Source: Eisenibacter elegans DSM 3317
GTDB taxonomy: Bacteria > Bacteroidota > Bacteroidia > Cytophagales > Microscillaceae
Direction of reading: 5' to 3'
NCBI RefSeq assembly: GCF_000430505.1
Contig: NZ_KE387152.1
Coordinates: 571,413 to 635,412 of the forward strand
DNA length: 64,000 nt
Positions 26,895-34,362 of the stretch are shown in pieces. The notes below the pieces were generated by a model. That model worked only from the letters and a program-made list of their open reading frames with translations. It had not been told where the DNA came from and did no database searches. Positions within the stretch are counted from its first letter, which is position 1, and every line of letters begins with the position of its first letter. A program made the position numbers and the translations under genes.

Positions 26895-27887
26895 ATGAAA
26901 CAGCTTTTTTTTAATCTCCGCTTTTTGATGTATGTAGGTGTCAGTGTGTTGGTATTGGCTAGCTGCCGCAACAACGATGATGAGGTAACTCCCACGCCCG
27001 AGCCTACCATTGCCGAGATTGCCGCTGGCAACCCCGACTTTAGTCTCTTGGTGGCTGCTGCGGCCAAGGTCAGCAACGAGACCAGTGTCAATGTATTGAA
27101 CTTGCTTTCTGACCCCAACCAGCGCCTTACAGTGTTTGCCCCCACCAATGCCGCTTTTGCTGCGGCAGGCTTTGCCAATGTGGCTGCCATCCAAGCGGCT
27201 AGCGCCGAGACTTTGTTGGCCGTATTGAGCTATCACGTCTTGACATCGGTTGTACCTGCCTCTGCAGTGCCTGCCGGACCTAATGCCGCCGTGCCTACAT
27301 TCGATGGCGTGCGCCAAGTGTTTGCCACACGCAACAGCGCAGGGGTGTTTATCAATGGCATCCGTGTTACTACAGCAGATATCAATGCCTCCAATGGTGT
27401 GATTCACGTAGTAGAGCGTGTGTTGTTGCCTCCCGCAGGCAATATTGTAGAAGTAGCACAAGGCAACCCCGACTTCAGCCTCTTGGTAGCGGCGGTATTG
27501 CGCGCTAGCCAAGGCACTACAGATGTGGCAGCTGTATTGTCGGGTACTAATCCGTTTACGGTATTTGCCCCTACCAACGCAGCGTTCCAAGCAGCCGGTT
27601 TTGCAGATGTAGCGGCCATCAATGCTGCTGACCCCAACACACTGGCGGGTATTCTGACTTACCACGTTGTCAATGGTCGTGTGTTTTCGTCTGACTTGAG
27701 CAATGGCGCAACGCCTGCCACTTTAGCAGGAGCTACCGTAACCATCAATTTGCAAGGCAATAGCGCCCGCGTAACCGGCCAAGGCAACGGTGGTGAGGCA
27801 TCTAACATCACTGCTACCAACATTATGGCCACCAACGGAGTTGTACACGTGATAGACCGCGTGTTGTTGCCACCGGCAGCAAACTAA
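26895..27887 (+). CDS. lipoprotein with two FAS1 (fasciclin) domains
   Basis: Starting at ATG 26895 the product has 330 residues, with lipobox LASC (Cys24) and a short acidic, proline-rich linker. Two fasciclin domains follow (about 38-183 and 184-328). Each shows GNPDFSLLVAA, a TVFAPTNAAF H1 box followed by AAGFANVAAI or AAGFADVAAI, YHV, and a closing NGVIHVV(E/I)RVLLPPA or NGVVHVI version. FAS1 domains mediate adhesion and appear in many secreted proteins of Bacteroidota. The two domains are unusually alike, pointing to a recent internal duplication. A strong terminator follows the gene. Confidence 0.92.
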   Translation: MKQLFFNLRFLMYVGVSVLVLASCRNNDDEVTPTPEPTIAEIAAGNPDFSLLVAAAAKVSNETSVNVLNLLSDPNQRLTVFAPTNAAFAAAGFANVAAIQAASAETLLAVLSYHVLTSVVPASAVPAGPNAAVPTFDGVRQVFATRNSAGVFINGIRVTTADINASNGVIHVVERVLLPPAGNIVEVAQGNPDFSLLVAAVLRASQGTTDVAAVLSGTNPFTVFAPTNAAFQAAGFADVAAINAADPNTLAGILTYHVVNGRVFSSDLSNGATPATLAGATVTINLQGNSARVTGQGNGGEASNITATNIMATNGVVHVIDRVLLPPAAN

Positions 27888-27927
27888 AGACTGTTTTGTT
27901 TCTCGGTTTTTTTGATTGTTAGGGGTC

Positions 27928-27955
27928 AAACAGCCCGAAGGTTTTCGGGCTGTTT
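27928..27955 (+). terminator. terminator after the FAS1 lipoprotein gene
   Basis: A perfect 12-bp stem (AAACAGCCCGAA at 27928-27939 with TTCGGGCTGTTT at 27944-27955) with a 4-base loop. It lies 40 bases after the stop codon and before the kinase gene. Confidence 0.8.
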
Positions 27956-27993
27956 CCTATCCTGACGCGCAGACAAAACCTAATCTGACGGGG

Positions 27994-29058
27994 ATGATGC
28001 TACAATTGTTCGGCCACCGCCACCGCCTCTGGATAATGCTCGCATTGGGGACATACTCTTACCTCAATACCCGATTTACCGAGGTGTATACCTATTACCA
28101 AATTGACACGCCGCCGTTTTGGACTTGGCTGACTTTTACCCTCATCACGGCCTTGATTTGGGAGGGAAACCTGTGGCTGGCGCGGCTAGCTGTATATTGC
28201 AAACAGCGGTTCAAAGGGCTGAACCCCTTACTACTGTTACTCATTATGAGTTGGCTGCCTACGTTTTTTTTCAGCTTGTTGCCCACGTATGCGATTGGGA
28301 TTTTTATTTTGGGGTACACCTATGCTCAGTTGGCGCTGCCACTTAAGTTGTTGGTTGCTTTTGGCTTTAGAATCAATTTGTTTTTACACGGGCTGAACAG
28401 TATTTTTTATTATGCTGAAAAATTCAGAACCAAACATCTTGAGGCCGAAGCACTCAAAAAAAGCACGGCTCAGGCTCAGCTACAGGCGCTACGCCAACAG
28501 GTCAATCCACACTTTTTGTTCAACAATCTTAACGTGCTCTCTTCTTTGGTCATCAAGGACAGTCACCGGGCAGAGGAGTTCATTGAAGCTTTTGCGCAAG
28601 TATACCGGTATTTGCTCCGCAATAACGAGAAAGAGCTGGTGAGACTTTCCGAAGAGCTAGGTTTTATCCGAGCGTATGCCTATTTGCTAGAGCAGCGCTT
28701 TGGCGAAGGGTTTAGGCTTGTGGTTGACTGCCAAGGGTTGGATACCAAATCCGTGTATACCATTCCTTCGGCTTTGCAGATGTTGCTAGAGAACGCGCTC
28801 AAGCACAATATCGCCTCACAGAAACACCCTTTGTTGGTAGAAATATGCCTCGAAGAAGACCAGCTTGTTGTGCGCAATACCCTACAACGTAAGCCCGTAA
28901 AACCAATAGATTCTACCCAAATCGGGTTGCAGAACATCCGGCAACGCTATGATTTTTTGCACCAACCCTCTGTTACTGTAATAGAAACAGAAACCCATTT
29001 TGTTGTCAAATTACCACTTATTCAACTGCTTAAACCTCATGAAGACTATCATTATTGA
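27994..29058 (+). CDS. LytS-type sensor histidine kinase
   Basis: ATG 27994 lies after the terminator; a TTG at 27916 is in frame but would start before the hairpin. The 354-residue product has four membrane helices in its first 140 residues and then the His_kinase domain. The phospho-acceptor region is RQQVNPHFLFNNLNVLSS (His173), followed by YLLRNNEKELVRLSEELGFI and the ATP-binding LQMLLENALKHN and GLQNIRQRYDFL. This family works with LytTR-type response regulators. The stop codon overlaps the start of such a regulator gene by 20 bases, so the two are a translationally coupled two-component system. The signal sensed is unknown. Confidence 0.92.
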   Translation: MMLQLFGHRHRLWIMLALGTYSYLNTRFTEVYTYYQIDTPPFWTWLTFTLITALIWEGNLWLARLAVYCKQRFKGLNPLLLLLIMSWLPTFFFSLLPTYAIGIFILGYTYAQLALPLKLLVAFGFRINLFLHGLNSIFYYAEKFRTKHLEAEALKKSTAQAQLQALRQQVNPHFLFNNLNVLSSLVIKDSHRAEEFIEAFAQVYRYLLRNNEKELVRLSEELGFIRAYAYLLEQRFGEGFRLVVDCQGLDTKSVYTIPSALQMLLENALKHNIASQKHPLLVEICLEEDQLVVRNTLQRKPVKPIDSTQIGLQNIRQRYDFLHQPSVTVIETETHFVVKLPLIQLLKPHEDYHY

Positions 29059-29788
29059 AGACGAACCCTTGGCCGCAGAGCGGCTGGCTTGGCTGCTCAA
29101 ACAATACGACAAGAGCATCGATATTATGGCCAGCCTCGATTCGGTAGAAGAGGCCGTTGCTTGGCTCAACACCAATCCCAGCCCAGAGCTTATCTGGATG
29201 GATATCCAATTGGCTGACGGACAGAGTTTTGAGATTTTTGACCAATGTGTAATCGATGCACCAGTGATTTTTACGACGGCCTACGACCAGTATGCCTTAG
29301 AAGCTTTCAAAGTATATAGCATCGATTATTTGCTCAAGCCGATTCAGCCACAGGCCTTAGCACAAGCCTTACAAAAATGGCAGCGTCTCAGTCGGTTTAG
29401 CCCGCAGTCTTTGGAGCAAATCAGGGCCGCATTTCAGCCGCAAAGACGCTACAAATCTCGCTTTTTGGTGAAAGTAGGAGATAAGATGATCTTCAAAGCC
29501 ATCGAAGAGATTGCCTATTTTTATGCTGAAGACAAAACGGTCTACCTTGTGAGCCAAGAAAACAAGCGCTATGTCATCGATTATACGCTTGAAACGCTAG
29601 AGAGCCTGCTCGACCCAGAGTTGTTTTTTAGGCTCAACCGGAAGTTCTTGGCCCGCTATGAGGCCATCAGCGAAGTCAGGCATTATAGCAACAGCCGCCT
29701 CAAAATCTCCCTAAATCCTCGCGCTGCTTTGGAGGTCATCATCAGCCGTGAGCGGGTTTTGCCCTTCAAACAGTGGGCAGAGACATAG
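29039..29788 (+). CDS. LytTR-family response regulator
   Basis: The start at ATG 29039 overlaps the kinase gene by 20 bases. The 249-residue product has a receiver domain (1-120) with EDEP (7-10), the phospho-acceptor Asp55 in LIWMDIQLADG, a Thr in FTTAYDQYA and Lys in YLLKPI. The LytTR DNA-binding domain covers about 140-245 (FLVKVGDKMIFKAIEEIAYFYAEDKTVYLV and FFRLNRKFLARYEAI, ending SRERVLPFKQWAE). It is expected to bind direct-repeat sites upstream of target genes once phosphorylated by the adjacent kinase. Targets cannot be read here. Confidence 0.93.
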   Translation: MKTIIIEDEPLAAERLAWLLKQYDKSIDIMASLDSVEEAVAWLNTNPSPELIWMDIQLADGQSFEIFDQCVIDAPVIFTTAYDQYALEAFKVYSIDYLLKPIQPQALAQALQKWQRLSRFSPQSLEQIRAAFQPQRRYKSRFLVKVGDKMIFKAIEEIAYFYAEDKTVYLVSQENKRYVIDYTLETLESLLDPELFFRLNRKFLARYEAISEVRHYSNSRLKISLNPRAALEVIISRERVLPFKQWAET

Positions 29789-29796
29789 GCCATCAG

Positions 29797-29823
29797 ACCT
29801 TGGATTTTGACATTGTCCAAGGT
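29797..29823 (+). terminator. hairpin between convergent genes
   Basis: A 7-bp stem (ACCTTGG at 29797-29803 with CCAAGGT at 29817-29823) is followed by TGTATTTT. It lies between the regulator gene and the end of the minus-strand gene at 29839. Confidence 0.4.
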
Positions 29824-29838
29824 TGTATTTTGGGCACA

Positions 29839-31374
29839 CTATACATAGCGGTAGTCTTTGATGAAGCCCATAATATGTTGCCAAAGCCATTCGTAAGGCA
29901 TTACTTCGATATACTGGTTGTCTGTACTGAAGCCAGCCTTGGTTTGTTGTAGGCTTTCCCACAGCTTTGTGCTGGCTTTGTGGGTGTTATAATAACGAAA
30001 ATCTTGCTGTTTGAGTGTTTGGAGCAAGTGGATAAAGCACTCGCTCCGATACAGTCGGTCGCGCTGTGGTGTGCGGCGTGTATACAGGCTGAGCAGGTCT
30101 ATACAGCGCTCTGTACCCGAAATATCCTGTTTTTCGAGGTGTGTAATGATTTGTAGGCTTAGGCGGGCAATGTTTAGGCCGCGTTGTTGTTTATCGTATT
30201 CGGGGCTGAGCTGAATATAGTCGCTCATCTTGAGCGCCAACTTTGATGTTTGTATATTGGGTTGTATATCAGATACCTGCATTGATTTGCCTATGTGCAT
30301 CAGGTATGCCTGAAAGGTTTGCCATCGGCTACGCACAGAATCACTTTCTTTACGAAAGATATTGAGGCTGACCGTGTCATTGAATATCTGTGCGCTGTTG
30401 ATATATTGGTGGCTGTGTAGGCTGGCCAACATCCGCAACTCTTGTAGGCTGAGCCAGTTAGGGCTATCGGGGTGGATGATGGGTTGTTGGATGATTTTTT
30501 GCTCTATCTCGCTCCAGCGCTCTAGGTTGGCTAGGGCGCGTATCTCATCCAGATAGATATGCTCTTGCAGCTGTCCGCAGCTAAACAACGGATTGATTTT
30601 GAGAAACACCCGCTGCTCGGAGAGCACCTTGAGTTGGTCTTCGTAGCGTTCTTGGTATTGGGCTTGGAGAGCCTGGAGTTGCAGCCCGGCTAGTGCCATC
30701 ACGGGCGACTGATATTGGTCTAAAGGAATGATAGCAAGCTGACGGTAGTGGGCAAATTTCTCGTCTATCTCCTTGCTTTTGACAGGTGAGCGCGTATTGT
30801 CTACAAGGGCGCGAAGCTCGTCTAGGCCTTGCTGTATTTGCCGCTCTAATTGCCATTGTTGTTGCGCCTCTGTGGCGAGGGTTCTAAACGACTCCATCTT
30901 GCGCAGGTCTTGTTGTTCGGCATAATACTGTGCCAACAAATGGCCAAACAGACTTACACCTTCGGCAGAGGGCAGCTCTTGCGCTTTTTTGAAGGCCTTT
31001 TCAATCAGGGGCAGCCCTACCTGATAGCTACGCTCCAACATCAGGGTTTGGGATTGGTACAAAACCCGGCGTAGTTCGTTGAGGGTTGCGTCATATTCCG
31101 AAATATAGCGCCCGGGTTGGATGCTCAAGAAAAAAACAGTATTCAAGATCTTTTGCTTGAGCCTACTTTTGAGGATAAGGTATTTTTTTTCGCTGGCATC
31201 ACATTGGTAAATATCCTCGGCGGCCTCTTGGTCGGTCAGGTATTTGCCCGAAGTTATGCCATAGAAAAGTTTGTAATAATTGCTTTGCTTGCTACGGCTG
31301 CGCTCATCAAACAGTTCTACTTTTTTGATCCTCTTTTGGTTGATGAGGTCTATGAGTTCGGTCAGGGTTTCCAT
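29839..31374 (-). CDS. large helical protein of unknown function
   Basis: This 511-residue protein has no signal peptide or membrane helix. It is almost wholly alpha-helical, with many Gln and Leu residues. The N-terminus is the most distinctive part: ELIDLINQKRIKKVELFDE, then KLFYGITSGKYLTDQEAAEDIY and KSRLKQKILNTVFFLSI. I have the impression of a Cytophagales family whose members share this head and have variable helical repeat tails, but I cannot name it. TPR- or SEL1-like solenoid folding is plausible from the helix pattern. It is divergent from trpS. Confidence 0.75.
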   Translation of the reverse strand: METLTELIDLINQKRIKKVELFDERSRSKQSNYYKLFYGITSGKYLTDQEAAEDIYQCDASEKKYLILKSRLKQKILNTVFFLSIQPGRYISEYDATLNELRRVLYQSQTLMLERSYQVGLPLIEKAFKKAQELPSAEGVSLFGHLLAQYYAEQQDLRKMESFRTLATEAQQQWQLERQIQQGLDELRALVDNTRSPVKSKEIDEKFAHYRQLAIIPLDQYQSPVMALAGLQLQALQAQYQERYEDQLKVLSEQRVFLKINPLFSCGQLQEHIYLDEIRALANLERWSEIEQKIIQQPIIHPDSPNWLSLQELRMLASLHSHQYINSAQIFNDTVSLNIFRKESDSVRSRWQTFQAYLMHIGKSMQVSDIQPNIQTSKLALKMSDYIQLSPEYDKQQRGLNIARLSLQIITHLEKQDISGTERCIDLLSLYTRRTPQRDRLYRSECFIHLLQTLKQQDFRYYNTHKASTKLWESLQQTKAGFSTDNQYIEVMPYEWLWQHIMGFIKDYRYV

Positions 31375-31567
31375 AATTCAACAGGGTGTTTGCGGTGTAT
31401 GCGGGCGCGTCTAAGGAAGGTATCGACGAGAGACTATGATAAACAAGAGGACGATGTGCGTGTGTGGAACGGAAGCAAAAAAATACTTGGCCATATCATA
31501 CAATGTACAATGTAGCGCTAAGACCAAGTGGCAGAAGCAGTTCATACTAGGGCAAACAGAACAAAAC

Positions 31568-31598
31568 AAACAATGATTCCTAATTGTTTTGTTTTTTT
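31568..31598 (+). terminator. first hairpin in the trpS upstream region
   Basis: AT-rich 7-bp stem (AAACAAT at 31568-31574 with ATTGTTT at 31583-31589) followed by TGTTTTTTTG. No annotated gene ends before it on this strand. Confidence 0.45.
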
Positions 31599-31627
31599 GT
31601 TGTATCTGTAAAAAAAACATAAAAAAT

Positions 31628-31659
31628 GCGTAATCCCAACAAATTACGCCGCTTTTTTT
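31628..31659 (+). terminator. second hairpin, 73 bases before trpS
   Basis: A 7-bp stem (GCGTAAT at 31628-31634 with ATTACGC at 31643-31649) is followed by CGC and seven T residues (31653-31659). As no gene precedes it, it may be a leader attenuator of trpS or the end of a small RNA. Confidence 0.55.
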
Positions 31660-31732
31660 AAGTATTTTGCGCCAATAATGCCTGACATACCCAAGCCAAG
31701 GCAAAGTACCATTGACCATCAAACCAAAGATT

Positions 31733-32716
31733 ATGGCAAGAATTTTAACCGGTATCCAGAGTTCGGGAGAGCCACACCTAGGCAACCTTTTGGGGGCTAT
31801 CCTGCCTGCTATCACACTTTCCAAAGCAAAAGACAATGAGTCTTTTTTCTTTATTGCAGACCTTCACTCCTTGACTACTATCAAGGAGGCCGAGCAACGC
31901 CTGCAAAATATCCGTGCGGTAGCGGCTACTTGGCTGGCCTGTGGGTTTGATACCGAGCAAAATACTTTTTACAGACAATCACACGTGCCCGAAGTTACGG
32001 AGTTGGCTTGGTATCTGAACTGTTTTATGAGTTTCAACCGCCTTAAGCTAGCACACTCCTTCAAAGATAAATCTGAAAAGCTAGGCGAAGACGGAATCAA
32101 TGCAGGCCTGTTTACCTATCCGGTATTGATGGCGGCTGATATTCTGTTGTATGATGCCGATATTGTGCCGGTAGGCAAAGACCAAGAGCAGCACCTCGAA
32201 ATCACCCGAGACATCGCCACTCGTATCAATAACCACTACCAAGAAGAGGTGTTTGTGATTCCCGAAGCCCAAATCAGCGAGGATGTTAAGACCATCCCCG
32301 GTACCAATGGTGAGAAGATGAGCAAGTCATACAACAATGTCATCAATGTGTTTTTGCCCAAAAATCAGCTCAAAAAGCAAGTAATGAGTATTGTTACAGA
32401 CAGTACCCCCCTCGAAGAGCCCAAAAACCCTGATACTTGCAATGTGTTTAAGCTCTACAGCCTATTGGCTTCGGAGCCACAGATAGCAGCTATGCGCCAG
32501 CAATATCTCGCGGGTAACTATGGTTATGGGCACGCCAAAACGGCCTTGTTGGAGTTGTTGCTGGCTCATTTTGAGGCCGAGCGTGAGCAATACACATATT
32601 ATATGGCGAATATCGATGCACTGGAAGCACGCCTTGCAGAGGGCGAACAAAAAGCCCGTGAGGTAGCGCAAACGGTACTCCAGCGGGCACGCAAAGTGAT
32701 GGGCTTCCGAGCCTAG
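31733..32716 (+). CDS. trpS: tryptophanyl-tRNA synthetase
   Basis: This class I synthetase charges tRNA-Trp. From ATG 31733 (a TTG seven codons upstream is in frame) the product has 327 residues, the usual bacterial length. The HIGH-type motif is GEPHLGN (12-18) after RILTGIQSS, the tryptophan-pocket region has FFFIADLHSLT and YPVLMAADILLYDAD, and the KMSKS motif is intact at 195-199 in GEKMSKSYNN. The upstream region carries two terminator-like hairpins and a good terminator follows, so it is a single-gene unit that may be regulated by attenuation. Confidence 0.97.
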   Translation: MARILTGIQSSGEPHLGNLLGAILPAITLSKAKDNESFFFIADLHSLTTIKEAEQRLQNIRAVAATWLACGFDTEQNTFYRQSHVPEVTELAWYLNCFMSFNRLKLAHSFKDKSEKLGEDGINAGLFTYPVLMAADILLYDADIVPVGKDQEQHLEITRDIATRINNHYQEEVFVIPEAQISEDVKTIPGTNGEKMSKSYNNVINVFLPKNQLKKQVMSIVTDSTPLEEPKNPDTCNVFKLYSLLASEPQIAAMRQQYLAGNYGYGHAKTALLELLLAHFEAEREQYTYYMANIDALEARLAEGEQKAREVAQTVLQRARKVMGFRA

Positions 32717-32753
32717 CCATACCCCTCGACAATACGTCAAGGCCTAGTCAATC

Positions 32754-32786
32754 GCCCTGATGGTCTCTAGGCTGTCAGGGCTTTTT
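32754..32786 (+). terminator. trpS terminator
   Basis: GCCCTGA at 32754-32760 pairs with TCAGGGC at 32775-32781, extended inward by three weaker pairs. TTTTT follows directly at 32782-32786. It lies about 40 bases after the stop codon. Confidence 0.75.
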
Positions 32787-32795
32787 CGGGGCATC

Positions 32796-32926
32796 ACGCC
32801 ACTGGACATTTTTGGTAAAGCAGCCCGGGGCTCCAGCTCCGAGACAAGCTGAGGCCTTATTTCACACCCAAAATGAGACTTAGCCCACAGTTTTAACTGT
32901 GGGATTTGAAAAATATCTAGTGGCGT
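32796..32926 (+). repeat. family A palindromic element, complete copy
   Basis: 131 bases opening CGCCACTGGACATTTTTGG and closing GAAAAATATCTAGTGGCG, which are about 20-base imperfect inverted repeats of each other. Inside are GGGGCTCCAGCTCCGAG and a second hairpin CCCACAGTTTTAACTGTGGG. It lies between trpS and porQ. Confidence 0.85.
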
Positions 32927-32936
32927 ATCGGGCTAT

Positions 32937-33926
32937 TTACAAGAGATGCTCCCAATCTAGGGTGAGCGTGAGGGTATTGCGCCCTCCAGCAGGATGAAGC
33001 GCCCCTCGGGCATAGTTGAGCTGAAACTTGCGGGTGTGTAGCCTAAAGCCACCAAAAACCCCACTGCTGCCTGCCCGCTCGCTGGGACGTAAGGTTTGCC
33101 TTACCAAGGGGTTGTATCCTATCATCAGCCCAAAATTTTTGTGGGGCAATAGCTCTGCGCCCAATACCATAAAACGCAAGGCTGAAGATACAGCGTTGCC
33201 GCTCAACTCTGTAGGTACTGGAGGCATAGCATTGGGCAAATGCCGGAGGGTGAAGTGAAAACGCAGTGGCATATGTTGAGGCTTGAAACTCGCGCCAAGC
33301 CGCAGTTCCAAGGGCAGGGGGGCAATGGCCGCGTCGCCGCCCAAGCCGGCACCGATGTTGGCTATGGTCAAGCCCAACTGAAAGTCGCGATCAGGATGGC
33401 GAAAAACCCCTCCTAGGGTACCGGCCAAGGCATATTGACCATATCCGGCGATGTGGCTACCCAAAATCTGAACGCTTCCCCCTAGCCGAAATACGCCCAG
33501 CCGGTGGCTATAAGCCGCGCCAATACTCCAATCGGCAGCCTGAAAATCGCCCTGTGTTTGGCCTCCAGGGTCGGTATCGGGTATTGTCCCATAGTGTAGG
33601 TACTGAACCCATAGCCCTAGGGCGGCGCGCTCTCCGCGAGGCAAGGCCACCGCTACTTGGCTGTGGAGTATGTCTGCATACCAAGGTTGTACGGAAAGGC
33701 TCGCCCTGCGGGCCGCTTCTGGCTGCAATAAGGCCGGGTTTTGGGTTATCATACTAGGCTCTGGCAAGGCGCTCGACACCTGTACTCCGCCCAAAGCAAT
33801 GGCCGTAGCGCTATTGGGCAAACGCAAAAGATTGAAAGAAGTATACGGAAGGCTTTGGGCAGGCAAAATATTGCCCAGACCGAGCATAAGCCATAGCTGA
33901 TAATAGAGGAAGTAACTATTTTTCAT
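32937..33926 (-). CDS. porQ: type IX secretion system protein PorQ
   Basis: PorQ is an outer-membrane beta-barrel protein of the type IX secretion system that works with the PorZ attachment complex. The 329-residue product has a signal peptide (cut near ILPAQ, residue 24). The mature start TSFNLLRLPNSATAIALGGV and NPALLQPEAARRASLSVQPWYADI match the PorQ/UPF0164 opening. The rest is Gly-rich alternating strand sequence (AALGLWVQYLHYG, LAGTLGGVFRHPDRDFQLGLTIANIGAG) ending in LTLTLDWEHLL. Together with porD it indicates an active T9SS in this organism. The 3' end lies 11 bases from a family A element. Confidence 0.82.
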   Translation of the reverse strand: MKNSYFLYYQLWLMLGLGNILPAQSLPYTSFNLLRLPNSATAIALGGVQVSSALPEPSMITQNPALLQPEAARRASLSVQPWYADILHSQVAVALPRGERAALGLWVQYLHYGTIPDTDPGGQTQGDFQAADWSIGAAYSHRLGVFRLGGSVQILGSHIAGYGQYALAGTLGGVFRHPDRDFQLGLTIANIGAGLGGDAAIAPLPLELRLGASFKPQHMPLRFHFTLRHLPNAMPPVPTELSGNAVSSALRFMVLGAELLPHKNFGLMIGYNPLVRQTLRPSERAGSSGVFGGFRLHTRKFQLNYARGALHPAGGRNTLTLTLDWEHLL

Positions 33927-34070
33927 CGACCAAGGTACGATACAAGAAGATTAGGCGTTATTTTTTGGCGACAAACAGCCAGCTTATTGAAAGTATTGGC
34001 GTGCATTTTGAGTACCTTACTTCATACAACAGGCAGACCCTCATCCCTAATATTCAAAATTAAGATTTTT

Positions 34071-34241
34071 ATGAAAAAACGTAAGCCTATTCCTCAAAGC
34101 ACTTGGCAAAAAAATCCTGAAAAGCTTCAGCAACACCTCGATAGACTCATAGGGCAGGCCTTTAATGCCATCAATGAGATGGATAGCATCTTGGAAAAAC
34201 AGGTAACCCAAGAAAAACCCAAACCCGACAAACCAGAATAA
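34071..34241 (+). CDS. small charged protein, 56 residues
   Basis: From ATG 34071 the frame encodes a short soluble protein rich in Lys, Gln and Pro. It is predicted to contain one helix (QQHLDRLIGQAFNAINEMDSILEKQ) and a KPKPDKPE tail. The helix has a heptad-like pattern. No family is recognised. Its stop codon directly abuts a family B repeat, and an upstream in-frame ATG at 33987 gives an unlikely leader. It may be real but unproven. Confidence 0.45.
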   Translation: MKKRKPIPQSTWQKNPEKLQQHLDRLIGQAFNAINEMDSILEKQVTQEKPKPDKPE

Positions 34242-34242
34242 G

Positions 34243-34347
34243 TTATAACAAGATTCACAAGATTTGGGGACTTACAGGATTCTATTTCCTTGATTATCAA
34301 GGATTCTCAGTGTGCAGCTTTCCCAAACCAATCTTGGTTAGGTATAA
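34243..34347 (+). repeat. family B dispersed repeat, copy 2
   Basis: About 105 bases opening TTATAACAAGATTCACAAG and closing CCAATCTTGGTTAGGTATAAG. The ends ACAAGATT and AATCTTGGT are near-perfect inverted repeats. The core TTGATTATCAAGGA is identical to copy 1. It fills most of the gap between the small gene at 34071 and the end of dnaX. Confidence 0.8.
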
Positions 34348-34362
34348 GTGTAGATGAGGAAG

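Larger units (their letters stand above)
31375..31732. other. trpS upstream region with two hairpins
   Basis: These 358 bases lie between the divergent helical-protein gene and trpS. Two hairpins with T tracts sit on the plus strand (listed). A 46-codon frame at 31436-31576 ends inside the first hairpin; it has one Trp codon and no other support. Confidence 0.5.

Noticed and set aside
31436-31576. 46-residue ORF as a possible trp leader peptide
   Set aside because: It contains only one Trp codon and no conserved feature; mentioned in the trpS finding but not called as a gene.
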